From Hymenobacter edaphi (GTDB lineage Bacteria; Bacteroidota; Bacteroidia; Cytophagales; Hymenobacteraceae), in the NCBI RefSeq assembly GCF_003258365.1, contig NZ_QHKM01000004.1:1-64000 (forward strand): 64,000 bases of DNA, given 5' to 3'. Positions 1 through 8,445 of this stretch are shown here, in pieces. A program made the position numbers and the translations under genes. Under the pieces are notes generated by a model. It was given only the letters and a program-made list of their open reading frames with translations. It did not search any database and was not told the DNA's origin. Position 1 is the first letter of the stretch. Every line of letters begins with the position of its first letter.

Positions 1-223
1 GCCAGCGCCCCCATTGTTGATACACCGCTTCCCAGGGCGGCAAATCGTGGGGCAGGTAGCGCCAGCCACAACCCGTTTTGACCAGGTAGCGCAGGGCGTT
101 GAACACGTCGCGCAACGCATGTTCGCGGTGCGGTGCGTCTTCGCGTACCAGGGCCAAATACGGCGCGACAAACATCCATTCCGCATCTGATACATCGCTG
201 GGGTAGCCTTTGCGTTGAGCCAT
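1..223 (-). CDS. IS5-family transposase, N-terminal part (runs off window)
   Basis: This reading frame begins at an ATG whose complement is at 221-223 and runs off the left edge, so only about 74 residues are visible. The translation starts [16 protein letters not shown] and later contains [14 protein letters not shown], the typical N-terminal (DUF4096) segment of IS5-group transposases, which precedes the DDE catalytic domain. The catalytic part is outside the window. The gene would move its own IS by cut-and-paste transposition. Whether the element is intact cannot be judged here. Confidence 0.85.
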   Translation of the reverse strand, partial: MAQRKGYPSDVSDAEWMFVAPYLALVREDAPHREHALRDVFNALRYLVKTGCGWRYLPHDLPPWEAVYQQWGRW

Positions 224-260
224 CCCCCAAATTACGCTACCAGTCCATAACAGGCTCTAG
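1..260 (-). mobile_element. End of an IS5-type insertion sequence
   Basis: The transposase start is followed outward by about 35 bases that should hold the terminal inverted repeat. Read on the minus strand, the segment begins CTAGAGCCTGTTATGGAC. The CTAG at 257-260 is a plausible target-site remnant for this family. The opposite end is outside the window, so the exact boundary cannot be confirmed by matching inverted repeats. Confidence 0.55.
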
Positions 261-368
261 CATCTTACTGCTTGGAAATGGCCGTTAAGCGTAGTAACTT
301 AAGTAAGGCCTCTGGCACCAACCTAACCAGGTTTCGGCCGTTATCCTACCTAACACCTCCCCCGCGCT

Positions 369-1130
369 ATGAATCGACTAGTACCCTGCCTGGGCGGAAT
401 CATAGTCAGCTGCCTGCTGCCGCTGGCCGCGGCGGCTCAGTTGAAGAGTATGCCGCAGGAGTTTTCGGCCAGTACCGTGGTGCTGACCAACGGCGACACC
501 ATTCGCGGCTCCCTGATGCTGCACAACGAGCTGGATTTGCTGCTGGTGACCATGGCCGATGGCACTGTGCGCACGGTGCCGGCCCTGGCCGTGCGCACGT
601 TTGCCGTATCGGGCGAAATCATGCGCTTCGACCGGCTGCCGCCGCAGTACCTGAACAGCGCGGCGTTTACGCCGGCCCGCGTGCGTCGGCGCTGGCACCA
701 GGTGCAGCGCGCCCGGCCGTTTCTGGTGTATGCCTGGAACCACGACCGGGACTATGCCACGTCCAGCGCGCCGGCTTTCTTTGAGCGCCTCAACGGCGGC
801 CCGGTTATCCTGCTGCGCCGCCAGCAGCTGGTGCAGCGCGCCGTGCCGTGGTCGGATGCGACCATGGCCTCGGGCTACATGATGCGGCCCGCCGGCACGC
901 CCTACTTCTACACCGACGTGCGTGAGCTGCTGTATCTGGGCACGCCCGAGGGCACCATCGTGGCGCTGCGGCGGCCCAAGCGCGACCTGCTGGCCTACTT
1001 CCCGGCCGAAGCCGCGCAGCTCGAGCAGTACGCCCATGCGCACGGCCTGGACTTCGCCAACAGCGCCGAGCTGGCCCGCCTGGTCGATTACGCCAACAGC
1101 CTGCGCCAACTCACGGCCTCGGCGCAATAG
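369..1130 (+). CDS. Secreted protein of unknown function
   Basis: This 253-residue protein starts with a clear signal peptide (MNRLVPCLGGIIVSCLLPLAAAAQ, positive N-terminus, hydrophobic core, Ala-rich cleavage region), so it is probably exported to the periplasm or outer surface. The segment just after it, around residues 35-75, contains NGDTIRGSLML and a GTVRTVPALAVRTF strand pattern that looks like a small beta-rich domain. I do not recognise a family. It is followed on the same strand, after 88 bases, by an M28 peptidase. No good TAnnTTTG promoter is visible in front of it. Start chosen because the signal peptide begins exactly there. Confidence 0.7.
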   Translation: MNRLVPCLGGIIVSCLLPLAAAAQLKSMPQEFSASTVVLTNGDTIRGSLMLHNELDLLLVTMADGTVRTVPALAVRTFAVSGEIMRFDRLPPQYLNSAAFTPARVRRRWHQVQRARPFLVYAWNHDRDYATSSAPAFFERLNGGPVILLRRQQLVQRAVPWSDATMASGYMMRPAGTPYFYTDVRELLYLGTPEGTIVALRRPKRDLLAYFPAEAAQLEQYAHAHGLDFANSAELARLVDYANSLRQLTASAQ

Positions 1131-1218
1131 CGGCCTTGTTCGGGCGTTTGTTTCGGCTGCCGACCGGGCATTGCGCCGGCCTCGCCTGCCGGGCCATCTT
1201 CATTTAGCCTATTTCTCC

Positions 1219-2199
1219 GTGTCCCTCCGCCGCCTGCTTCTGGTACTGCTGCTGCTGGCGTGCGGGCTGTTTGTTATTCGTGGCGGCTGGCGCCCGTCCG
1301 CCCCGCTTTTGCCACTAGCTGCCCCCTCTATGCCCGCCGACCAGGCCCGCCTTTACGCCGACGTCAAGTTTCTGACCGAGCTGCACCCCGCCCGCAACTA
1401 CCGGAATCTGACCTCCCTGAACCGGGCCGCCGACTACATCAAGGCGGAATTTGGCAAGCTTGGCTGTCGGGTGACGGAGCAGGCCTTCACCGTGGCCGGC
1501 CGCCGCTACCGCAACGTCATTGCCTGCTTCGGGCCCACGGACGGCGAGCGGGTGGTAGTCGGCGCGCACTACGACGTGTGCGACGACACGCCCGGCGCCG
1601 ACGACAACGCCTCCGCCGTGGCTGGCCTGCTCGAAACCGCCCGCCTGCTGCACGCCCGCGCCCCGCAGCTCACCCGTCCGGTGGAGCTGGTGGCCTATCC
1701 CAACGAGGAGCCGCCCTTTTTCGCCACCGAGGACATGGGCAGCTTCGTGCACGCCCAGGCTCTGCACGAGGCCGACGTACCGGTGCGGGCCATGCTCTGC
1801 TACGAAATGATCGGCTACTTCAGCGACCAGCCAGGCTCCCAGCGCTTCCCCAACGACGCCCTGGCCGCGCTGTTTCCGAGCACCGGTAACTTTATCATCG
1901 TCGTCGGCCGCGACGGGGAAGAGGCCTTTGCCCGCCGCGTGCAGCAGCTCATGCAGGGCGCCGCCCGGCTCGACGTGCAGCGCATCAACCTGCCCGATTC
2001 GTTGTCCCTAGCCGGCCTCTCCGACCACCGCAACTACTGGCACTTCGGCTTCCCGGCGGTGATGATCAACGACACGGCCTTTCTGCGCAACCCCCACTAC
2101 CACCAGCCCAGCGACACCATCGACACGCTCGACTTCCGGCGCATGGCCGAGGTCGTCAACGGCGCGGTGGCGGCCGTGCTGGCGCTGGCCACGGAATAG
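1219..2199 (+). CDS. M28-family zinc aminopeptidase, membrane-anchored or exported
   Basis: This 326-residue protein is assigned a GTG start, because from there it begins SLRRLLLVLLLLACGLFVI, a signal anchor; the longer upstream frame has no such logic. The catalytic domain has the M28 metal-ligand order: GAHYD (His about residue 117), GADDNAS (bridging Asp), NEEPPFF (general-base Glu and ligand Glu), and the late His in NPHYHQPSDT. The family consists of co-catalytic dizinc exopeptidases that remove N-terminal residues from peptides; substrate is not predictable. CYEMIGYFSD fits the conserved strand before the fourth ligand. It is probably extracytoplasmic. It lies between a secreted protein and a LysR regulator in the same direction. 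Confidence 0.85.
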   Translation: MSLRRLLLVLLLLACGLFVIRGGWRPSAPLLPLAAPSMPADQARLYADVKFLTELHPARNYRNLTSLNRAADYIKAEFGKLGCRVTEQAFTVAGRRYRNVIACFGPTDGERVVVGAHYDVCDDTPGADDNASAVAGLLETARLLHARAPQLTRPVELVAYPNEEPPFFATEDMGSFVHAQALHEADVPVRAMLCYEMIGYFSDQPGSQRFPNDALAALFPSTGNFIIVVGRDGEEAFARRVQQLMQGAARLDVQRINLPDSLSLAGLSDHRNYWHFGFPAVMINDTAFLRNPHYHQPSDTIDTLDFRRMAEVVNGAVAAVLALATE

Positions 2200-2203
2200 G
2201 GCT

Positions 2204-2338
2204 GTTCGTTATTCGTTGTTCGTTTTTTGTTATTCGTTTGGCGAGTATCGTAAGGTCCTGACTTCACGCTACGTGTAGCAGGGCATTGCCAGTGCCGTTG
2301 TGACGAGCAACGAAAAACAAACCACGAACAACGAGCAA
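2204..2338. repeat. Word-type inverted repeat A (TTCGTT words)
   Basis: The left arm at 2204-2239 iterates GTTCGTTATTCGTTGTTCG-type words. The right arm at 2302-2338 carries the complementary CGAACAACGAGCAA-type words, separated by about 60 bases. The arms are imperfect. The left arm starts five bases after the peptidase stop codon and the right arm ends directly at the start codon of the LysR gene, so there is no ordinary ribosome-binding site. The same word is used in element H at 53.4 kb. Confidence 0.8.
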
Positions 2339-3247
2339 ATGCTTTCCACCCAGCACGAAGTATTTCTGGAAGTTGCGCGGCGGCTGAGCTTCACCAAGGC
2401 CGGGCAGAGCCTGTTTCTGAGCCAGTCGGCGGTGAGCAAGCAGGTAAAGGCCCTGGAGGAGTACTACCAGGTGGGCCTGTTCGAGCGGCTCGGCAACACC
2501 GTGGCCCTCACGCCGGCCGGGCAGCTGCTCTACCGCAAGCTGCTGCAGGCCCAGCAGCTGCAGGCCGAGTTGCGCGCGGAAATGGCCGCCCTCAGCCCGC
2601 GCTTCACGCCCGACATTCACATGGTCATCGGGGCCAGCACCACCGTGTCGCTGTACGTGCTGCCGGCCGTGCTGTCGGGCTACCTGGCCGAGCACCCGCA
2701 CACCCAGCTCACGCTCAAAAACCGCAACAGCGAAAACATCCTCAAAGCCCTGCTCGACCACGAAATCGACCTGGGCGTTATCGAGGGCATTCACCGCGTG
2801 AGCAACGTGACCTACACCCCCCTGCTCACCGACGACGTGGTGGCCGTGTGCTCGGCCCGCAACCCGCTGCGCCACCAGCAGCTGGCCCTCACCGACCTCT
2901 ACCGCGTGCCGCTGGCTTTGCGTGAAGCCGGCTCGGGCACCCTGGCCGTGCTGGAGCAGGCCTTGCAGGCCCAGCGCATCCGCCTGGCCGATTTGCGAGT
3001 GCAGGTGCGCCTGGGCGGTACCGAGGCGCTGAAAAACTTCGTGCGCGTGGATGATCAGGTGCTGGCCTTTCTGCCCCGGCAGGCCGTGGCCCGGGCGCTG
3101 GCCGCCGGCGAGCTGGCCGAGGTGACGGTGCGCGACCTGCCGCTGAAGCGCCACTTCGAGTTTATCCAGCGCCGGGGCACCGAGAACCTGGCGCCGTTCC
3201 GCGAGTTCATGCAATTCGCGCTGCGCTACTATTCCGAACGGGAATAG
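2339..3247 (+). CDS. LysR-family transcriptional regulator
   Basis: This 302-residue protein has a winged helix-turn-helix at residues 5-60 (FLEVARRLSFTKAGQSLF then SQSAVSKQVKALE), followed by a two-lobed substrate-binding domain that starts near residue 90 (PDIHMVIGASTTVSLYVLP). This is the standard length and layout for LysR regulators, which bind DNA as tetramers and respond to a small-molecule co-inducer. The ATG at 2339 gives a standard N-terminus; an in-frame upstream ATG would translate repeat A and is unlikely. LysR regulators often control adjacent genes, here possibly threonine synthase and the ammonium transporter downstream, but nothing in the sequence proves that. Confidence 0.88.
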   Translation: MLSTQHEVFLEVARRLSFTKAGQSLFLSQSAVSKQVKALEEYYQVGLFERLGNTVALTPAGQLLYRKLLQAQQLQAELRAEMAALSPRFTPDIHMVIGASTTVSLYVLPAVLSGYLAEHPHTQLTLKNRNSENILKALLDHEIDLGVIEGIHRVSNVTYTPLLTDDVVAVCSARNPLRHQQLALTDLYRVPLALREAGSGTLAVLEQALQAQRIRLADLRVQVRLGGTEALKNFVRVDDQVLAFLPRQAVARALAAGELAEVTVRDLPLKRHFEFIQRRGTENLAPFREFMQFALRYYSERE

Positions 3248-3356
3248 GGTATGCCGAAATACCATTTGCGGCGGGCATAACTGCAAGACTACTTGCGGCC
3301 GTTTCAGGGGCAGATTCCGACGCTACCGGGTTCTGCTCACCTGCTTTTCCGCCGCC

Positions 3357-4556
3357 ATGCTTGTTGCCGCCGATACCACCAGCCTGCTCACCGCCCTGGA
3401 GTGCAGCCGCTGCCACGCCCCCCACGCGGCGGGCGTGGCCCAAACCGTTTCCCGCTGCTGCGCCGCGCCGCTGCTGGCCCGCTACGCCCTCGACGCCGCC
3501 CCGCCCCGCAGCGTGCTGGCCGGCCGCGAAGCCAGCATGTGGCGCTACCGTGAGCTGCTGCCCCTGCACGACGACGCCCACCGCGTGAGCCTGGGCGAGG
3601 GCCTGACGCCCATCCTGACGCTCGACAACCTGGCGGCCCGCTACGGGTTGCGCTCCTTGCTGCTCAAGGATGAAGGCCAGAACCCCACCGGCTCGTTCAA
3701 AGCCCGCGGCCTGAGCATGGCCGTGTCGCTGGCCCGGGAGCTGGGCGCGGCCGGCTGCATCATTCCCACGGCCGGCAACGCGGGCGTGGCTATGGCGGCC
3801 TACTGCGCCAAGGCCGGCCTGCCCGCCACGGTGGTCATGCCGCGCCACACGCCCGTCGCCTTTCAGGAGGAATGCCGCTGGTACGGTGCCGACGTGCAGC
3901 TCGTCGACGGGCTCATCAACGACTGCGCGGCCCGGGTGCGCGAGCTGAACGCCGCCGGCCAGCTGCTCGACGTGTCGACGCTGAAGGAGCCGTACCGCCT
4001 CGAAGGCAAGAAAACCATGGGCTACGAGCTGGCCGAGCAAGGCGGCTGGCGCCTGCCCGACGTCATCCTGTACCCGGCCGGCGGCGGCACCGGGCTCATT
4101 GGCATCTGGAAGGCCCTGCGCGAAATGCAGGCCATCGGCTGGCTGCCGGCCGACGCCAAGTTGCCGCGCATGGTGGCCGTGCAGGCCGAAAACTGCTGCC
4201 CGCTGGTCGAAACCCTGGCCGGCCGGCAGCCCAACTGCCAGCAGTACCAGGGCCGCCCCACCATTGCCAACGGCCTGGCCGTGCCGCGCCCCCTGGGCGA
4301 GGCGCTGATGCTGCAGGTGCTGGCCGAATCGAAGGGCACGGCCCTGGCCATCGGCGACGAGGACATGCTGACCGGGATGCGGGAGCTGGCGCGGCTGGAA
4401 GGCCTGTTTGTGGCCCCCGAGGGCGCGGCCGTGTGGATGGCCGCCCGGCAGCTGCTGGCCACCGGCTGGCTGCGCCCCGACGAGGAACTGCTGCTGCTCA
4501 ACACCGGCTCGGGGCAGAAGTACCTCGACAACGTGCTGGGCCGGCACACGGCGTAG
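3357..4556 (+). CDS. thrC: Threonine synthase (PLP-dependent)
   Basis: This 399-residue enzyme of the fold-type II PLP family converts O-phosphohomoserine to threonine. It has an N-terminal cysteine cluster (Cys16, Cys19, Cys34, Cys35), as in many threonine synthases, then SLGEGLTPIL, the PLP lysine in NPTGSFKARG (Lys115), the TAGNAGVAMAAYCAKAG helix start and the glycine-rich phosphate loop GGGTGLIG. Length fits the short (about 400-residue) threonine synthases. A related threonine deaminase-like or cysteate synthase role is possible, but the SLGEGLTP and N-terminal Cys region favour ThrC. No other threonine-pathway genes are nearby. Confidence 0.85.
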   Translation: MLVAADTTSLLTALECSRCHAPHAAGVAQTVSRCCAAPLLARYALDAAPPRSVLAGREASMWRYRELLPLHDDAHRVSLGEGLTPILTLDNLAARYGLRSLLLKDEGQNPTGSFKARGLSMAVSLARELGAAGCIIPTAGNAGVAMAAYCAKAGLPATVVMPRHTPVAFQEECRWYGADVQLVDGLINDCAARVRELNAAGQLLDVSTLKEPYRLEGKKTMGYELAEQGGWRLPDVILYPAGGGTGLIGIWKALREMQAIGWLPADAKLPRMVAVQAENCCPLVETLAGRQPNCQQYQGRPTIANGLAVPRPLGEALMLQVLAESKGTALAIGDEDMLTGMRELARLEGLFVAPEGAAVWMAARQLLATGWLRPDEELLLLNTGSGQKYLDNVLGRHTA

Positions 4557-4572
4557 CAAGCAGCAAAGCACG

Positions 4573-4677
4573 TGGCCTGCCGCCAGGCGTCGCACGACGT
4601 TCGGCAGCAGGCCTTTTCGTACCGACGCCCGCCGGGGCCCAGCCGAAGCCTTTTCGGACGGGCCCCGGCGGGCGTCG
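4573..4677 (+). terminator. Two consecutive strong hairpins after thrC
   Basis: The first hairpin, 4573-4612, pairs GGCCTGCCG with CGGCAGCAGGCC and ends before CCTTTTCG. The second has perfect 18-base arms at 4623-4640 and 4660-4677 (CGACGCCCGCCGGGGCCC and its complement), with an inner CCGAA/TTCGG stem. Together they very probably end thrC transcription, but the second is longer than a simple terminator needs and lacks a T run. Confidence 0.65.
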
Positions 4678-5000
4678 TTGTGACAACCGGGCAGCGGCCG
4701 GGGCACCGCAGACTTTCCGGAACGCCTGGTCAGCCCAGCGTGCCCGGGCGGCAGGATAAGGAAGCACGGCGGCGGGCAGCTCGGTTGCCCCGCTGCGCCC
4801 GGCGGCTGATGCTTGCCGCCCGAGCGAAGAAATACTGCTCGCATGGAGAGCCGTATTATGCTTCGAGCTAACGGGTGTTTGTTTTGGGGGTATTGTGGAT
4901 TGTTATCCACTGTTTTTCGAAATAAGCCCTGTGATTATAGGGGGTGTTGTGATAAAAGAGATGTTGTTTGTAACTTGACCCCTGAAAAATAAAGGTTGAT
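4678..5000. other. Non-coding gap before the ammonium transporter
   Basis: The left two thirds are GC-rich and hold several short palindromes. The last 130 bases (from about 4870) are AT-rich and should contain the amt promoter. I looked for TTTG-N20-TAnnTTTG and for a sigma-54 TGGCAC-N5-TTGC site and found neither convincingly. AAATAAAGG just ahead of the start codon at 5001 may serve as the translation initiation region. Confidence 0.4.
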
Positions 5001-6383
5001 ATGGTTTTCCCCGCCTCTTCCCCCTTGTCTGTTGCTCGCATAGCCCTCGGGGGGCTGTTGCTGGCCGCGCTGGTAGCCGCCGGCGTGCCCACCGAACACC
5101 CCGCCGCCGCGCCCGGCTCGCTCAACGGCGCCGACATTGCCTGGATGCTCACCGCCACAGCCATGGTGCTGATTATGACGCCCGGCCTCTCGTTTTTCTA
5201 CGGCGGCATGGTGCGCCCCAAGAACGTCATCAGCACCATGCTGCAGAGCTTCGTGGCCCTGGGCGTGATTTCGCTGGTGTTCTACTTCGTGGGCTTCTCG
5301 CTGGCCTACGGCGACTCCTGGCACGGCCTGATCGGTAACCCGCTCACGTTTGCGCTGCTCAACCACGTGGGCACGGCGCCGCACCCGCTGCTCTCGCCCA
5401 CCATTCCGTTTATTCTCTACTTCGCCTTTCAGCTGAAGTTTGCCATCATCACGCCGGCCCTCATTACGGGCTCCTTTGCCGAGCGCGTGCGCTTCAAGGG
5501 CTACCTGGCGTTTATGGTGCTGTTCTGCCTGTTCATCTACTGCCCGCTGGCTCACTGGACCTGGCACCCCGAGGGCTTCCTGCGCCAGTGGGGCGTGCTC
5601 GACTTTGCGGGCGGCACGGTGGTGCACATTTCGGCCGGCATTGCGGCCCTGGCCGGCGCCATGGTGCTGGGCCCGCGCACCACGCACCGACGCAAAGCCG
5701 TGTTTTCGACCCCCAACGTGCCCTACGTGATGCTGGGCACCGGCCTGTTGTGGTTTGGCTGGTTCGGCTTCAACGCCGGCTCGGCGCTGGCCGCCAACGA
5801 GCTGGCCGCTACGGCCTTCGTCAACACCAACCTGGCTTCGGCCGCGGCCTTGTTTGCCTGGCTGCTGATGGAAGTGGCCCGCGGCGGTAAGCCCACGGCC
5901 GTGGGCGCCTGCGTGGGCGCGGTGGTGGGCCTGGTGGCCATTACGCCGGCCGCCGGCTACGTCACCTACGGCCAGAGCATCCTGTTCGGGGTGCTGGCTT
6001 CGGTTATCAGCCAGCTGGCCGTGCACTGGCAAAACTCGCGCACCGGCATCGACGACACCCTCGACGTATTCCCCTGCCACGGGCTGGGCGGTATTGTCGG
6101 GATGCTGCTCACCGGTATATTTGCCGATAAGGTGGGGCTGATTCACGGCACGGCCACGGTGTTTGGCAACCACGTGCTGGCCCTGCTGATTGTGGTCGGC
6201 TACTCCTTCGCGGGCACCTGGTTGCTGCTCAAGCTCACCGGCCGCTTCTTCGCCCTGCGCGTGAAGTCGGCCGACGAAGAGCTGGGCCTCGATCTGAGCC
6301 AGCACGAGGAATCGACCTACCACGTCGACGAGGAATTTGAGCGCACGTACCGCAAGGAGCTGCTGCCCGCGGAAGTGCACTAA
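5001..6383 (+). CDS. amt: Ammonium transporter, Amt/AmtB family
   Basis: This 460-residue inner-membrane channel carries ammonium into the cell for nitrogen assimilation. It has an N-terminal signal-like segment (residues 11-29), as AmtB does, followed by the family pattern of 11 membrane helices. The conserved pore residues are visible: PGLSFFYGGMVRPKN in the first helix region, the first of the twin histidines in GGTVVHIS (His209), and the second in FPCHGLGGIVG (His360). The C-terminal tail (ADEELGLDLSQHEEST) is the usual cytoplasmic regulatory tail contacted by GlnK proteins. No glnK (PII) gene follows, which is unusual because amt is often linked to it. A terminator follows at 6473. Confidence 0.95.
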   Translation: MVFPASSPLSVARIALGGLLLAALVAAGVPTEHPAAAPGSLNGADIAWMLTATAMVLIMTPGLSFFYGGMVRPKNVISTMLQSFVALGVISLVFYFVGFSLAYGDSWHGLIGNPLTFALLNHVGTAPHPLLSPTIPFILYFAFQLKFAIITPALITGSFAERVRFKGYLAFMVLFCLFIYCPLAHWTWHPEGFLRQWGVLDFAGGTVVHISAGIAALAGAMVLGPRTTHRRKAVFSTPNVPYVMLGTGLLWFGWFGFNAGSALAANELAATAFVNTNLASAAALFAWLLMEVARGGKPTAVGACVGAVVGLVAITPAAGYVTYGQSILFGVLASVISQLAVHWQNSRTGIDDTLDVFPCHGLGGIVGMLLTGIFADKVGLIHGTATVFGNHVLALLIVVGYSFAGTWLLLKLTGRFFALRVKSADEELGLDLSQHEESTYHVDEEFERTYRKELLPAEVH

Positions 6384-6472
6384 CACAAGCTGATTTCGCG
6401 CCGTCAGTCGCCGTCCGGGGTTGACTGATCACCCACGGCGCGGACCAGGGGGGAGGTTCAGTGAAGTAGGGA

Positions 6473-6506
6473 GAAAAGCCGCCAGAGGGGAAACTGGCGG
6501 CTTTTC
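6473..6506 (+). terminator. Rho-independent terminator after amt
   Basis: Perfect 13-base arms GAAAAGCCGCCAG (6473-6485) and CTGGCGGCTTTTC (6494-6506), followed by GTTTTTATTG. The A-rich 5' side means it could also work on the other strand. Confidence 0.85.
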
Positions 6507-6577
6507 GTTTTTATTGCAGGCGCGGTTTGGGCACGAGGCCCGGGCCAGGCACGCCGGCGTTTTAGTTTTCAATCCCG

Positions 6578-7276
6578 ATGACCGTATCCTCCGTGTGGCT
6601 GGTGGCGCTTTCCAAGCAGCTGAACGTGCTGAGCGTGGCCGCCGCGCTGCTGCCGGTGGGGGTGGGGCTGCTGCACTGGCGGCACCTGACCACCTCGGGA
6701 CGCTGCCTGTGGGTGTGTTCGTTGCTGGCCAGCCTGCTGCTGGGCGGGCTGTGCGAGTACGGGCGGCTGGTATGGCACAACAATATCCTGCCGCTGCGCA
6801 GCCAGGTATGGCTGGAAACCGTGATGCTCACGGTGGCCTACTACCACGCTTTCACCAACCCCCGGCGGCGCCGGGCCATTCCGTGGCTGCTGGGCGTATT
6901 CACGCTGGGCGCCGTGGTCGAGACGGGCTGGTTTATGGACTGGCGCGTCGGCAACGGGCCGTACCTGCACGTGCTGCAGGCCATGCTGCTGATTGGGGTG
7001 GTCCTGGCGTATTTCGAGCAGCTGCTCAATAACCCGACGCCGGTGCCCCTGAGCCGAAACCCCATGTTTGTGGCCAGCGTGGGGGTGATGTTTTATTACG
7101 CCGGCACCGTGTTCGTGTACGTGCTGGAGCGCGTGATGCGCCAGGATACCGACCAGATACGAATGATGTTTATCGTGGAGTACACCCTGCGCATCCTCGT
7201 GCTCAACGGGGGCATTGCCGCCGCGCTCTGGCTTATGGCCCGGCGCGCCGGGCAGCCGGTGCGTGCCGCTCGATGA
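6578..7276 (+). CDS. Multi-pass membrane protein of unknown function
   Basis: This 232-residue protein has about six or seven predicted membrane helices spread over the whole length (for example LNVLSVAAALLPVGVGLL, LWVCSLLASLLLGGL, VMFYYAGTVFVYVLE) and a basic C-terminus (MARRAGQPVRAAR). I do not recognise a family; no catalytic motif is evident. It follows the amt terminator, so it probably has its own promoter. Its last 44 bases overlap, tail to tail, the end of the ZIP transporter gene on the other strand. Confidence 0.7.
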   Translation: MTVSSVWLVALSKQLNVLSVAAALLPVGVGLLHWRHLTTSGRCLWVCSLLASLLLGGLCEYGRLVWHNNILPLRSQVWLETVMLTVAYYHAFTNPRRRRAIPWLLGVFTLGAVVETGWFMDWRVGNGPYLHVLQAMLLIGVVLAYFEQLLNNPTPVPLSRNPMFVASVGVMFYYAGTVFVYVLERVMRQDTDQIRMMFIVEYTLRILVLNGGIAAALWLMARRAGQPVRAAR

Positions 7277-8093
7277 CCTGCGGCGCATTGGGGTTGTCCT
7301 TGTCGAGCTTGCTGAGGTAGAACGCCGCCAGAAAGCCCAGCACCGTAATCAGGCCGGTGAAGTTGTGGGCCACCTCGAAGGCTTCGGGAATCATCGTGTC
7401 GGCAATCATGGCCAGCACGGCGCCGGCGGCCACGGCCGTGGTGGCGGCCACCACGCCGGCCGAAAAGTGGCTGAAAACGGCAAACCCGGCCCAGGACGCC
7501 ACGCCCGAAATCAGCGCGATGCCGCTCCAGAGCAGCAGCACGTAGCGGGCCGGGCGCCCGGCTTTCTTCATGCCGGCGGCGCTGCTCAGGCCCTCGGGCA
7601 GGTTGGAAAGGAAGATGGCCGCCACCGCCACGGTGCTCACCACCCCGCCCGCCAGCATGCTCAGCCCGATAACAATGCTTTCGGGAATCCCGTCGAGCAG
7701 GGCGCCCACGGCCAGGGCCAGGCCGTTGTCGTCGCCGGCGTCGTTGCCCTCAGTTTCGCCTTTCTGCACCTCCTTGCGCTCGGTAGCCTGCTCGTGGCCC
7801 GAGCGTTTGCGGTGCTTGGCGCCGTAGCGGGCCAGCAGCCAGTTGGCCGCGGTGTAGGCCGCCGCCCCGCCCACGAAGCCCAGGCCGGTGGCGTTGAAGC
7901 CGCCGCGGGCGTAGGCCTCCTCCATCAGCTCCAGCGAGAGGGTCGAAATCAGGACGCCGCTGCCGAAGGCCATGACGGCGGCAATGAGCCGCTGCGGCAC
8001 GTGCGCGAAGTAGCCGATGGCGGCGCCCAGCAACAGGGCAGAGCCCGACGCCAGGCCCCAGAAACCGGCCTGCAGCCAGAGGGGAAATGTCAT
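7233..8093 (-). CDS. ZIP-family metal transporter
   Basis: This 286-residue membrane protein has about eight predicted helices and a charged cytoplasmic loop in the middle (KHRKRSGHEQATERKEVQKGET), the typical ZIP layout. The metal-binding signature is in helices 4-5: GALLDGIPESIVIG and IFLSNLPEGLSSA, with the His/Asn/Glu positions largely kept although the usual His-rich loop is reduced to a few His/Lys residues. ZIP proteins import zinc or other divalent metals. The ATG at 8093 was chosen because it begins directly at the first helix (MTFPLWLQAGFWGLASG); the frame upstream is repeat B. Confidence 0.8.
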   Translation of the reverse strand: MTFPLWLQAGFWGLASGSALLLGAAIGYFAHVPQRLIAAVMAFGSGVLISTLSLELMEEAYARGGFNATGLGFVGGAAAYTAANWLLARYGAKHRKRSGHEQATERKEVQKGETEGNDAGDDNGLALAVGALLDGIPESIVIGLSMLAGGVVSTVAVAAIFLSNLPEGLSSAAGMKKAGRPARYVLLLWSGIALISGVASWAGFAVFSHFSAGVVAATTAVAAGAVLAMIADTMIPEAFEVAHNFTGLITVLGFLAAFYLSKLDKDNPNAPQVIERHAPAARRAGP

Positions 8094-8102
8094 GTACGTG
8101 GT

Positions 8103-8174
8103 GCTTGGTGCGTAGTGCCTGGTGCGTAGGCCGCACGAATGGTCGAGCCAAGCACCAGGCACTACGCACCAAGC
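8103..8174. repeat. Word-type inverted repeat B (GTGCTTG words)
   Basis: Perfect 23-base arms lie at 8103-8125 and 8152-8174, separated by 26 bases. Each arm iterates words of the type GCTTGGTGCGTAGTGCCTGG. It fills the gap between the ZIP start codon and the stop codon of the DUF167 gene (8176). Element F at 46.4 kb uses the same word. Confidence 0.9.
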
Positions 8175-8175
8175 C

Positions 8176-8445
8176 CTATTTCGGATGTGCCAGCAGGGCC
8201 GCGCGCAGCTCCGCGTCGGTCAGATCGGGCACGTCGACCTTCTTGAACGGGGCCGCGTGGCCGCTGACGAGCGTGAGGCGGCTGCGCGGCACGCCGAGCA
8301 CCGTGGCCAGAAAGCGCAGCAGGCAGTCGTTGGCCTTGCCGTCTTGGGCCGGGGCGTGCAGGCGTACGGTCAGCGCGCCGTCGGCTGCCAGCTCCAGCGC
8401 ATTCTGTCGGGCGTTGGGCTTGGCTTTCAGGTGCAGGGTGGCCAT
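8176..8445 (-). CDS. DUF167 (YggU-family) protein
   Basis: This 89-residue protein matches the small DUF167/YggU family: the conserved core GALTVRLHAPAQDGKAND is followed by CLLRFLATVLGVPRSRLTLVSG and a short basic/hydrophobic tail. The molecular function of the family is not established; members are small alpha/beta proteins and are sometimes encoded near YggS/YggT or cell-division genes, which are not present here. The start codon at 8445 touches the left arm of repeat C. The stop codon almost touches the right arm of repeat B, so this short gene is boxed in by two repeat elements. Confidence 0.88.
   Translation of the reverse strand: MATLHLKAKPNARQNALELAADGALTVRLHAPAQDGKANDCLLRFLATVLGVPRSRLTLVSGHAAPFKKVDVPDLTDAELRAALLAHPK

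Noticed and set aside
922-1218. Long N-terminal extension of the M28 peptidase
   Set aside because: It overlaps the preceding secreted protein out of frame and the signal anchor begins only at the GTG at 1219.
3207-4910. Minus-strand 567-codon frame opposite thrC
   Set aside because: Antisense shadow; the plus strand has complete threonine synthase motifs.
4868-5000. Sigma-54 promoter for amt
   Set aside because: No TGGCAC-N5-TTGC spacing found.
7215-8129. Plus-strand frame opposite the ZIP transporter
   Set aside because: Shadow frame rich in Gly/His/Gln; the ZIP protein on the other strand has all the motifs.
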